Below, one piece after another: positions 1 through 6,057 of a DNA stretch of 6,099 nt. The notes beneath the pieces are model-generated. The model ran no database searches. It was not told the DNA's origin and saw only the letters and a program-made list of their open reading frames with translations. Both the position numbers and the translations under genes were made by a program. The DNA comes from JBCBST01 sp039819115 (GTDB lineage: Bacteria; Bacteroidota; Rhodothermia; Balneolales; Balneolaceae), in NCBI GenBank assembly GCA_039819115.1, contig JBCBST010000164.1, positions 1-6,099 on the forward strand. The letters are read 5' to 3'. Numbering within the stretch: the stretch's first letter is position 1; every line of letters starts with the position of its first letter.

Positions 1-950
1 ATTCCTTTTTCGGCTTTCCAGTTTAACTCTTGTTCAGCTTTGGTTGGATCTGCATAGCACATAGCAACATCACCCGGTCGCCGATCAGTAATGCGGTACG
101 GGATGGGCTTTCCACATGCTTTGCTAAAGGCTTCTATCATCTCCAGAACAGAAGTACCTTTTCCAGTACCCAGATTATAGGTGACCAGACCGGGGTTGGT
201 GGTTAGTTTTTCCAGCGCTTTCAAATGGCCTCTGGCCAGATCAACAACATGGATGTAATCGCGAACGCCGGTACCATCTTTGGTTGGGTAATCGCCTCCG
301 AATACAGAAAGCTGCTCTCGTTTCCCAACAGCCACCTGAGCAATATAGGGCATGAGGTTATTCGGGATATCGTTGGGGTCCTCACCGATTCGGCCACTTT
401 CATGTGCCCCGATTGGGTTAAAATATCTGAGCAGGGCAATGTTCATGGACGGGTTTGCTACCACCAGGTCTTTTAAGATGTATTCAATGAATAGCTTGGT
501 TCGTCCATATGGATTAGTGGCCGACACCGGGAATTCTTCCGTAATAGGCACTGATGCCGGGTCGCCATATACTGTTGCGGAAGAGCTGAATACCAGCTTA
601 TCTACACCAAATGCTTCCATCACTTCGCATAACACTAACGTACTATCCACATTATTTGTGTAATAGCGCAGAGGCTTGGCTACAGATTCACCCACTGCTT
701 TATATCCCGCGAAATGAATAACAGCGTCAATGGAATACTGTTCAAAGAGGGTAGTCAACAGGGTTTTGTCTGCAACGTCACCTTCCACAAAAATGAAATC
801 GGATCCTGTTATCTCTTTAATTCGTTCTACGGCCATTTCATTGCTATTGGCAAAATTATCAATGACGATTGGTTTGTAGCCGTTTGTAAGTAGTTCAACC
901 ACGGTATGACTACCGATGTATCCGGCACCGCCAGTTACTAGTACATGCAT
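1..950 (-). CDS. galE: UDP-glucose 4-epimerase GalE (3' end cut by window edge)
   Basis: Interconverts UDP-glucose and UDP-galactose with tightly bound NAD in the cytoplasm (Leloir pathway, and sugar supply for surface polysaccharides). Translating the minus strand from the ATG at 950-948 gives 316 uninterrupted codons running off the window; E. coli GalE has 338 residues, so about 20 C-terminal residues are missing. Visible motifs: NAD-binding TGGAGYIG at residues 6-13, the SSSATVYG segment with Ser124, the catalytic YxxxK pair Tyr148/Lys152, RYFNPIGAH at 175-183, and DGTGVRDYIHV at 225-235. The sequence is very close to the E. coli family type. Residue 298 is Cys (in GDVAMCYAD) where E. coli has the substrate-limiting Tyr299. 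No Shine-Dalgarno site is obvious. A terminator at 1007-1042 separates it from the lipoprotein gene, so it probably has its own promoter in 951-1006, although I see no convincing one. Confidence 0.97.
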   Translation of the reverse strand, partial: MHVLVTGGAGYIGSHTVVELLTNGYKPIVIDNFANSNEMAVERIKEITGSDFIFVEGDVADKTLLTTLFEQYSIDAVIHFAGYKAVGESVAKPLRYYTNNVDSTLVLCEVMEAFGVDKLVFSSSATVYGDPASVPITEEFPVSATNPYGRTKLFIEYILKDLVVANPSMNIALLRYFNPIGAHESGRIGEDPNDIPNNLMPYIAQVAVGKREQLSVFGGDYPTKDGTGVRDYIHVVDLARGHLKALEKLTTNPGLVTYNLGTGKGTSVLEMIEAFSKACGKPIPYRITDRRPGDVAMCYADPTKAEQELNWKAEKG

Positions 951-1006
951 GTAGTAAAGATTTAGTCTGGCCAACGTTCGTGGTTTTTTAACCCGTATTC
1001 AATACA

Positions 1007-1042
1007 TAAAAAAGCCTCACTGATTTTCATACCAGTGAGGCT
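1007..1042 (-). terminator. Intrinsic terminator after the lipoprotein gene
   Basis: A perfect 10-bp stem (arms 1013-1022 and 1033-1042, AGCCTCACTG with CAGTGAGGCT) encloses a 10-nt loop. On the minus strand the stem is followed directly by a run of T (1012 downwards to about 1008). It lies 43 nt beyond the stop codon of the lipoprotein gene and ahead of galE, so it should end the upstream transcript and insulate galE. Confidence 0.9.
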
Positions 1043-1085
1043 GAGTCACGGCACTGCCTCGTGCCATTTCCAGGGATGGATGCTC

Positions 1086-1988
1086 TTAGTTTATTCTGGC
1101 AGTACCTGTAGCCAGCGTGTTAGCATTGTTTGGAATGCTGTATGGGGTGCGGTCTGTAGCACTCGCGGGAATGCCTCCTGCAAGTGGCTTAAAAGCATAA
1201 GGAGCGGGGCTGTCATCCGGAACCGGCTCGATAGATATTACGGCCATGCCACCAGCTAAATCGATGGGGAACATGATACCTGAAGGAGCATTGATTACAA
1301 AATCCTCTCCAGGGTAAGCAGGACCAGCATTGGGACCACTGAACGGTGCACTTGCATCCGCTCCGGATACACTGGTGAAGGTACCTGTTGAAATTGCATT
1401 TCCTCCATAAACGGCCCATCCTTCATACGCCCAACCGTCGGGTAGGGTTGGCAGTGATAACCCGGCTTGTGGAGATCCGGATGAATTGTCCAGGAACCAG
1501 ATTCCGGAGTTTTCATTATTTGGATCATCATCGGTCGGGGTAGCCAGAATGTACGTTCCGGTAGCAGATGAAAAATCACTGCCTAAAGCGGATGGGTGAG
1601 CAAGGTCAAGTGAGGCTTCACCGTTGCTGAAATCACCTGATACGTGATGGGTGGCTGCCGGGATAGCATCGGTATCGCCCGCGGGCTCAATGGTTAGTAC
1701 AAATGTGGAAGAGGCCGAAATATCCTCCTGTACTTCAAAAACGCCATTTGCAATTACGTTTCCGGAAAGGTCAACCAGTTCTCCGTTTGCATTAACATTG
1801 AATTTTCCGGTTGAAAGGGCATTGCCATTTACGATAGCCCATCCTTCAAAGTGAAATCCGTTTTGAAGAGGTTCAATATTATTGAAGCTTAACTGCAGTG
1901 TGTTAACAGAGTCATCGTCTGAGTCGCTGCTACATGCAGCGGTTAGTCCGGCTAGTAATAAAAAAGAAAGAATAAGTTTAATCTTCAT
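1086..1988 (-). CDS. Surface-type lipoprotein with two anti-sigma-K-like modules
   Basis: A 300-residue secreted lipoprotein of unknown function. Residues 1-18 form a signal peptide (KIK followed by a hydrophobic stretch) ending in LTAAC, so Cys19 should be lipidated. The residues after Cys19 are SSDSDDD, which resembles the acidic surface-export signals described for Bacteroidetes lipoproteins, so outer-face display is plausible. The mature part contains a tandem duplication. Module 1 (about 31-150) has FEGWAIVNGNALSTGKF at 48-64 and FVLTIEPAGD at 96-105. Module 2 (about 176-298) has YEGWAVYGGNAISTGTF at 188-204 and AVISIEPVPDD at 249-259. The 'EGWA' strand followed by 'xIEP' and a proline-rich turn resembles the C-terminal domain of RskA-type anti-sigma factors, but there is no transmembrane helix or zinc-finger N-terminal domain, so it is not a complete anti-sigma factor. 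It follows the sensor kinase gene by 92 nt and could be sensed or regulated by it; that link is inference. The start at 1988 is the only one that gives the signal peptide. Confidence 0.88.
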   Translation of the reverse strand: MKIKLILSFLLLAGLTAACSSDSDDDSVNTLQLSFNNIEPLQNGFHFEGWAIVNGNALSTGKFNVNANGELVDLSGNVIANGVFEVQEDISASSTFVLTIEPAGDTDAIPAATHHVSGDFSNGEASLDLAHPSALGSDFSSATGTYILATPTDDDPNNENSGIWFLDNSSGSPQAGLSLPTLPDGWAYEGWAVYGGNAISTGTFTSVSGADASAPFSGPNAGPAYPGEDFVINAPSGIMFPIDLAGGMAVISIEPVPDDSPAPYAFKPLAGGIPASATDRTPYSIPNNANTLATGTARIN

Positions 1989-2023
1989 TGGTTTGTATAC
2001 GTTGTTTAATTGTTACAAACCAA
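1988..2023 (-). repeat. 10-bp perfect inverted repeat at the lipoprotein start
   Basis: The arms TTGGTTTGTA (1988-1997 on the plus strand) and TACAAACCAA (2014-2023) are exact reverse complements separated by 16 nt. The inner arm touches the first base of the lipoprotein start codon. It could be an operator or, in a longer mRNA, a hairpin that closes the initiation region. No Shine-Dalgarno sequence is visible within it. Confidence 0.6.
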
Positions 2024-2028
2024 AGCTA
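2021..2028 (-). promoter_or_regulatory. Candidate Bacteroidetes-type -7 promoter element
   Basis: The minus strand reads TAGCTTTG, an exact match to the TAnnTTTG -7 consensus of Bacteroidetes primary sigma promoters, 32 nt ahead of the lipoprotein ATG. No clear -33 TTTG/TTG partner is seen at the expected distance. The element overlaps one arm of the inverted repeat, which would suit an operator. It is a short motif and may be chance. Confidence 0.3.
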
Positions 2029-2080
2029 CCAATCAATTATAACACCGAAGTCACAGAGTTCTCATAAAAGTGTAACAAAA

Positions 2081-3553
2081 CTATCCCGTGTATGGGCTCA
2101 ACCCAAAACTAAAGGTAGTGCCCTGTTCATGCTTACTGGTAACGGAAAGGGTAGCCCCGTGTAAGGCAAGTATTTTTTGAGCAATAGAAAGCCCCAGTCC
2201 CGCACCGATACCTGTGGAGCGACTTTTATCTACCTGGTAGAAACGGTCGAAGATGTGGGTGAGATGTTCTTCTGGTATGCCCTCACCGGAATCAGAAATA
2301 CTAACGGTGACGGTATTCCCCTTGGTGATGGGAGAAATCAACACTTCGCCGCCTTCAGGAGTGTGTTTGATGGCATTGTCAATCAAATTGGAAATGGCAC
2401 GCTCCATCAATGCAATATCTGCGTGTACCAAACCTATGGGCTGATCGGGTAGCTGAGCTGAGATTCGAATATTCTTTGATTCCGCCAGTGGTCGGAACTT
2501 CATGACTAAATCCTGAGCAAGTTCAGCAATGGATACGGGTTCTAACGAAGGTTGTACATCCTGTGCGTCCAGCTTAGACAGCTCAAATAACTCGGAGATA
2601 AGCGTGCCAAGGCGAGTGGTGTTTCTAAGCACAACGTCGAAGTAGCGGTTTCGTTCTTCGTCAGATATATCGGCTTTTTGCTGAATGGTTTCCAGATATC
2701 CCTGTATTGAAGCCAACGGGCTTCGTAAATCGTGGGAAACATTAGCCACTAATTCCCTTCTTAATGTATCCACCCGTTTGATCTCATCCATGTTAGCAAC
2801 AAGGGTGTCAGCCATTTGATTGAATGAAACACCGAGTAGTCCAATTTCATCCGAAGAGGAAATGTCGATTCTGCGTTCAAGCTGCCCTTGTTCAAAAGCG
2901 GTGACCGCTTCGGTCATACGTCGCAACCGTCGGGTTAACTGCCGGAAGAGGAGCAACCCTACTAAAGCGGTGGCTCCGAGAATCAGAATTAATCCAATAA
3001 CCGAACTTCGGACGATATAACTGTCGCGAAGCATGCCAGCGGTTTCGTCATATTGCTGACCTCCAAGAATCACATACAGAAAACAATCTGTTTCACCCAT
3101 GATTTCAATCCGGGATACGGAAAAGGGTTTCTTTATAGCGGTATTCAGAGGATCTTCGGCAACAATGGGTAATGATGCACCTTCCAGAAAAAGGAGCAAA
3201 GGTTGAGTGTCGACGGTGGTCATTTCAAGTTCTGCATTAGGCTCTTCACCCGGAAAATATCCTTTAATCATACCCGTACCTCCGAGTAAATAAATATCGA
3301 CCTGGGGGTTTATTCCATTCAAATAAGCGATTTTAGCCTGAATGCTGTCTTTTTGGATTCCATCCAATAAAAAGGGTTGAAATTCTACGGCCATCTCATC
3401 GGCCAGCTCCCGGTTTACAAGCTGGAGGGTTTCGTCGAGCAATTTATCCGAATTCTGAACCCCCATATAAAAAAACGATCCGCCTAAGAAAATAATCAGA
3501 ATCAGAAATATGGCAGAAAGCTTTGCGTAAAAACTATCGGTAATCGGCCTCAT
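2081..3553 (-). CDS. Membrane sensor histidine kinase (HAMP-HisKA-HATPase)
   Basis: A 490-residue two-component sensor that autophosphorylates on His and passes the phosphate to the adjacent response regulator. Layout: transmembrane helix 1 about 11-32; a roughly 150-residue extracytoplasmic sensor region (33-180) that I do not recognise; transmembrane helix 2 about 183-203; HAMP about 204-256; HisKA with the H-box NVSHDLRSPL, phosphoacceptor His274; N-box with Asn389 and Asn393 in SNLIDNAIKHTPEGG; G1 box DSGEGIP at 421-427; F-box IFDRFYQ at 434-440; G2 box GAGLGLS at 450-456. All catalytic motifs are intact and the length is normal. The class is PhoR/ResE/BaeS-like, but the stimulus cannot be read from sequence. 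Its ATG overlaps the regulator's stop codon in ATGA, and a Shine-Dalgarno-like GAGGTG lies 5 nt upstream (3559-3564), which supports this start and translational coupling. Confidence 0.96.
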   Translation of the reverse strand: MRPITDSFYAKLSAIFLILIIFLGGSFFYMGVQNSDKLLDETLQLVNRELADEMAVEFQPFLLDGIQKDSIQAKIAYLNGINPQVDIYLLGGTGMIKGYFPGEEPNAELEMTTVDTQPLLLFLEGASLPIVAEDPLNTAIKKPFSVSRIEIMGETDCFLYVILGGQQYDETAGMLRDSYIVRSSVIGLILILGATALVGLLLFRQLTRRLRRMTEAVTAFEQGQLERRIDISSSDEIGLLGVSFNQMADTLVANMDEIKRVDTLRRELVANVSHDLRSPLASIQGYLETIQQKADISDEERNRYFDVVLRNTTRLGTLISELFELSKLDAQDVQPSLEPVSIAELAQDLVMKFRPLAESKNIRISAQLPDQPIGLVHADIALMERAISNLIDNAIKHTPEGGEVLISPITKGNTVTVSISDSGEGIPEEHLTHIFDRFYQVDKSRSTGIGAGLGLSIAQKILALHGATLSVTSKHEQGTTFSFGLSPYTG

Positions 3554-4275
3554 GATAACACCTCATTCGGTTCAGCAAATCGATATCCAACTCCCCAAAC
3601 AGTTTTGATAAATGTGGGTTCGGCGGCATCCTTTTCAATTTTATTTCTTAATCGATTGATGTGCGAGTTCACAGTATGGCTATATCCGTCGTACTGGTAG
3701 CCCCATATGATGTCCAGTAACTCCTGCCGGCTGTAGGCCCGACCCGGATGTTGGGCAAATAATAAGAGGAGGTCAAATTCTTTTGAAGTAAGCTGAAGCA
3801 GTTCTCCCTCAAGCTCCACTTTTCGCATTTCAGGATTGATATGGAGTTCCCCAAAATGGAGTTCTTCCTGTACTTGATCCGATTGTTGGATCGCCTGTAC
3901 CCGTCGCAACAGAGCCTTTACCCGTGCTGTTAGCTCCCGAATACTGAAGGGTTTAGTCAGGTAGTCGTCGGCTCCAAACTCAAGACCCATAATTTTATCA
4001 ATTTCTTCTGATTTGGCAGTAAGCATCAAAATGGGAAGTTGACTGTCTACCTGTCGGATATGTTTGCAAATCTCAAAACCATCGGTTCCCGGAAGCATGA
4101 TATCCAGAAGGATGAGACTGTAGGTATTAGAATCGATACGTTTTATCGCATCATTACCGTCATAGCATTGTTCCAGTGCGTAGCCAGAATCAGAAAGTTG
4201 GATTCGGATGAGTTCTGAGATATCCTCATCGTCTTCAACAATGAGAATGGGATGTTCTGTTGTGTTCATATACAT
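3550..4275 (-). CDS. OmpR/PhoB-family response regulator
   Basis: A 241-residue DNA-binding regulator, partner of the overlapping kinase gene. The receiver domain (about 9-123) has the acidic pocket Glu14-Asp15-Asp16, phosphoacceptor Asp58 in LILLDIMLPG, Thr86 in PILMLTAK, and Lys108 in DDYLTKPF. The winged-helix effector domain (about 138-234) includes LTSKEFDLLLL at 162-172, the recognition-helix region TVNSHINRLRNKIE at 201-214, and the wing VWGVGYRF at 226-233. All key residues are present. Two in-frame ATGs occur, at 4275 and 4269, and neither has a clear Shine-Dalgarno site; the later one would remove only two residues. A hairpin with terminator character abuts the first ATG, so expression may depend on a promoter or read-through that I cannot resolve. 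Direct targets are unknown, with the downstream lipoprotein a natural candidate. Confidence 0.96.
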   Translation of the reverse strand: MYMNTTEHPILIVEDDEDISELIRIQLSDSGYALEQCYDGNDAIKRIDSNTYSLILLDIMLPGTDGFEICKHIRQVDSQLPILMLTAKSEEIDKIMGLEFGADDYLTKPFSIRELTARVKALLRRVQAIQQSDQVQEELHFGELHINPEMRKVELEGELLQLTSKEFDLLLLFAQHPGRAYSRQELLDIIWGYQYDGYSHTVNSHINRLRNKIEKDAAEPTFIKTVWGVGYRFAEPNEVLS

Positions 4276-4308
4276 AAAAAGCCGTTTGGGTACTAGTTAC
4301 GACTTTTT
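4276..4308 (-). terminator. Hairpin terminator between the Hpt and regulator genes
   Basis: The arms AAAAAGCCGT (4276-4285) and ACGACTTTTT (4299-4308) pair over 10 positions with one wobble in the minus-strand RNA, closing a 13-nt loop. The minus-strand RNA ends the stem in five U, 34 nt after the Hpt stop codon. The GC part of the stem is short, so efficiency may be modest. Because both arms carry A/T runs it could also work on the plus strand. The last U is directly followed by the regulator ATG. Confidence 0.6.
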
Positions 4309-4341
4309 GATTAAGAACCCATCACAATTGTATAACAATAA

Positions 4342-4698
4342 TCAGGCGTTCTCTACAATTTCCTGAAGTTCTTCTACCACCCGACCACATAAAGCTTCGA
4401 TTTCGGCTATCATATTCTCTCTATCATTTTGATCGCCTTCTCCCATTAAATTATTTTTTGCTTCTTCATAGTTCTCTATAACCCGATCTATTCCCAGCAT
4501 CTGAGCCACAGGTTTAATCTTGTGGCCGGCTTTTCTGAAATTGGTTTCATCGCCAGCTCTTAAGTGGGTGGTGTAATTCGTTTTAAACTCTTGAAATGAA
4601 ACAATGGCCGCCTGTGCAAATTCCTTGATATACTGAGTTTCCCCGTATAACATTTCGTTAAGAGTAGAAAAATCGACAATGTTGTTTTTTTCAGCCAC
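4342..4698 (-). CDS. Stand-alone histidine phosphotransfer (Hpt) protein
   Basis: A 118-residue soluble, all-helical protein of the Hpt type, which relays phosphate between the receiver domain of a hybrid kinase and a response regulator. The signature is at residues 57-69, AGHKIKPVAQMLG, with phosphoacceptor His59, Lys62 at +3, and the Gly69 that ends the helix turn. The usual HxxKG is HxxKP here, a form I associate with Bacteroidetes-type Hpt sequences. The start is GTG at 4698-4696, 8 nt after the thioesterase stop; there is no nearby upstream ATG in frame, and the next Met is residue 16, which would cut the first helix. No hybrid kinase is in the window, so its donor is elsewhere. It should sit on the thioesterase/oxidase transcript, with a terminator-like hairpin 34 nt downstream. 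The adjacent regulator is a possible acceptor, although an OmpR pair does not normally need an Hpt. Confidence 0.82.
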   Translation of the reverse strand: MAEKNNIVDFSTLNEMLYGETQYIKEFAQAAIVSFQEFKTNYTTHLRAGDETNFRKAGHKIKPVAQMLGIDRVIENYEEAKNNLMGEGDQNDRENMIAEIEALCGRVVEELQEIVENA

Positions 4699-4706
4699 GT
4701 TGATAG

Positions 4707-5078
4707 TTATTCGTTTACAGCTTCAGTGATATTATGAGGTATCGGACGTCCAAATTCATCCAGATGAACAAATACGATCCGGTCAATCGTGATAATGGTC
4801 TCTTTGTTAAACTTATTTCGAACTTCACTTTTCACAGTGATTGAGGTACGCCCAAAATGAACAGTTTCCATGCCAATCTCAATCACTTCTCCAAGTTTTG
4901 CCGAATTCACAAAATTGATTTCCGACATGTACTTAGTAACAATATTCCCCTTGCCAAGCTGGCAAGCCACATAGATAGCTGCTTCTTCGTCAATCCAGGA
5001 AAGGACAGTCCCACCGAATAGCGTACCGTGCGCATTCAGGTCTTGAGGTTTAATTAATTTTCTACTGAAAAATCTCAT
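4707..5078 (-). CDS. Hotdog-fold acyl-CoA thioesterase (YciA/BFIT type)
   Basis: A 123-residue cytoplasmic single-hotdog protein that should hydrolyse acyl-CoA to free fatty acid and CoA, acting as a multimer. From the ATG at 5078, the family signature NAHGTLFGG lies at residues 15-23, followed by LSWIDEEAA with the expected catalytic Asp30; later segments VNSAKLGEVIEIG and VHFGRTSITV match the central hotdog strands. Length is close to YciA (about 130 residues). The frame stays open upstream to 5168, but that longer form would start with TTG inside the oxidase gene and add 30 residues unlike the family, so I chose the ATG that begins MRFFSRKL. It starts 34 nt after the R2lox stop and ends 8 nt before the Hpt gene, suggesting co-transcription. 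No good Shine-Dalgarno site is seen. Chain-length specificity cannot be read from the sequence. Confidence 0.88.
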   Translation of the reverse strand: MRFFSRKLIKPQDLNAHGTLFGGTVLSWIDEEAAIYVACQLGKGNIVTKYMSEINFVNSAKLGEVIEIGMETVHFGRTSITVKSEVRNKFNKETIITIDRIVFVHLDEFGRPIPHNITEAVNE

Positions 5079-5112
5079 AAGAATTGCATTATTATCGCTG
5101 TTAAATATACCA

Positions 5113-6057
5113 CTAATCGATAGTATCAAGTAATAGATTTTCGTAACCCTGTTCGGTGGCACGTTCAATCTTAGCTATCCGTTTTCTGAATTGGCTTAAT
5201 GCATATTCAATAAAATCCTCTCTTTTTAACCCGAATGGCATCTGTTCGTAGTCATCAAAAATCTCGTTGATAAAATCGATAGCAGGTTCAATCAGAGTAT
5301 TCATTTGCTCCTCAATCACCGCAAAAACAGAGGTATTTTGTGCGCATAATCTGCATAACAAATACACTCCAAATGCGATATGACGTGCCTCGTCTCGTTT
5401 TAGATGTCCGATGCCTTCTCTGAGTCCGGGCATGATGTTGTGGCGCTCCAGCATGGTGTAATAAGCATGATACCCCGTTTCAGCAAGAGTGCCTTCTACA
5501 ATTAAGTTATAGGTAGTAGATGCTTTGGCAATGGCGGCATCGGAATGATCGTATAACACGTGTTCCATAGCTTTAGGCAATGCATCATAGAAAATGGCCC
5601 GGTAGGATGGAGAGTGAAAGTGTGACAAATCCTGGTTGGTTTGCATAACCTGTTGCAGAAAAATGCTGAAGAACTCGGTGTGTTTGGCTTCTTCCCAGGC
5701 AAAGGAGGTAAGATAGAGTTCTTCCTCAATCCAGCCACGTTTAGCCATTGCCCGCATAAGAGGGAGGATGTCGCCAGTAACCGACTCCTCTCCAGCCACG
5801 AACATAGACGTGAGATGCATTAACAACGTAATTTCCTGCTGGGTAAGAGATTTGAGATCACGCACATCTTGTTCAAAAGAGATAGAAGCCGGGTCCCAGA
5901 TACCCAGCTTTTTTGATTTCTGAAAGAGCCGAAGAGGAAAGCTGTTAAAATCGAGTCCCCCGGTAGTGGTTTTAAAAGAGGTATGTCCTTGTGGTGTTTG
6001 GGCAGGTGAGGGGTGTTCGGGCTCGGTTGCAGCCTCTTCGGCTCTTTCAGAAATCAA
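5113..6057 (-). CDS. R2-like ligand-binding oxidase (R2lox), N-terminus doubtful
   Basis: A ferritin-like protein related to ribonucleotide reductase R2. Characterised R2lox proteins assemble a Mn/Fe centre, bind a long-chain fatty acid and form a Val-Tyr ether crosslink; their physiological substrate is unknown. Numbering from the TTG at 6057, the expected metal ligands are all present: Glu90, Glu123/His126 (EAKH), Glu188, and Glu223/His226 (DEARH). The crosslink pair is also present, Val93 and Tyr183. The six ligands and the crosslink pair all sit at a constant offset of 21 from Geobacillus R2lox numbering as I recall it. The C-terminal segment (PFGLKREDFIEYA, RKRIAKIERA) also fits the family. 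Residues 1-8 are encoded inside the 67-base terminal inverted repeat, and the start is TTG because no ATG or GTG exists in the 31 codons upstream of LRLFQK, so the real start is probably beyond a chimeric junction near 6032. First gene of the thioesterase/Hpt cluster. Confidence 0.93.
   Translation of the reverse strand: MISERAEEAATEPEHPSPAQTPQGHTSFKTTTGGLDFNSFPLRLFQKSKKLGIWDPASISFEQDVRDLKSLTQQEITLLMHLTSMFVAGEESVTGDILPLMRAMAKRGWIEEELYLTSFAWEEAKHTEFFSIFLQQVMQTNQDLSHFHSPSYRAIFYDALPKAMEHVLYDHSDAAIAKASTTYNLIVEGTLAETGYHAYYTMLERHNIMPGLREGIGHLKRDEARHIAFGVYLLCRLCAQNTSVFAVIEEQMNTLIEPAIDFINEIFDDYEQMPFGLKREDFIEYALSQFRKRIAKIERATEQGYENLLLDTID
5871..5937. repeat. Left arm of 67-bp perfect inverted repeat
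   Basis: This stretch codes for R2lox residues about 41-62 (conserved family sequence, so this is the genuine copy). Its exact reverse complement is found at 6033-6099, with a 95-bp spacer at 5938-6032. Identity is complete over all 67 positions and breaks immediately inside the arm (5938 onward does not pair with 6032 downward). Confidence 0.97.

Noticed and set aside
1..950. Possible broken galE because no stop codon is found
   Set aside because: The frame is uninterrupted and all catalytic motifs are present; it is simply cut by the window edge about 20 residues before the usual end.
2036..2041. TATAAT hexamer on the minus strand upstream of the lipoprotein gene
   Set aside because: No -35-like hexamer at a suitable distance; the TAnnTTTG box nearby fits the likely phylum better.
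2177..2452. Open frames on the plus strand opposite the kinase, such as this 91-codon one
   Set aside because: They lie wholly within the well-supported kinase gene on the other strand and have no recognisable domain; the same applies to those opposite galE, the lipoprotein and R2lox.
5079..5168. Longer thioesterase form with 30 extra N-terminal residues overlapping the R2lox gene
   Set aside because: It would begin at TTG inside the R2lox coding region and the added residues do not fit the family; the ATG at 5078 gives a normal-length hotdog protein.
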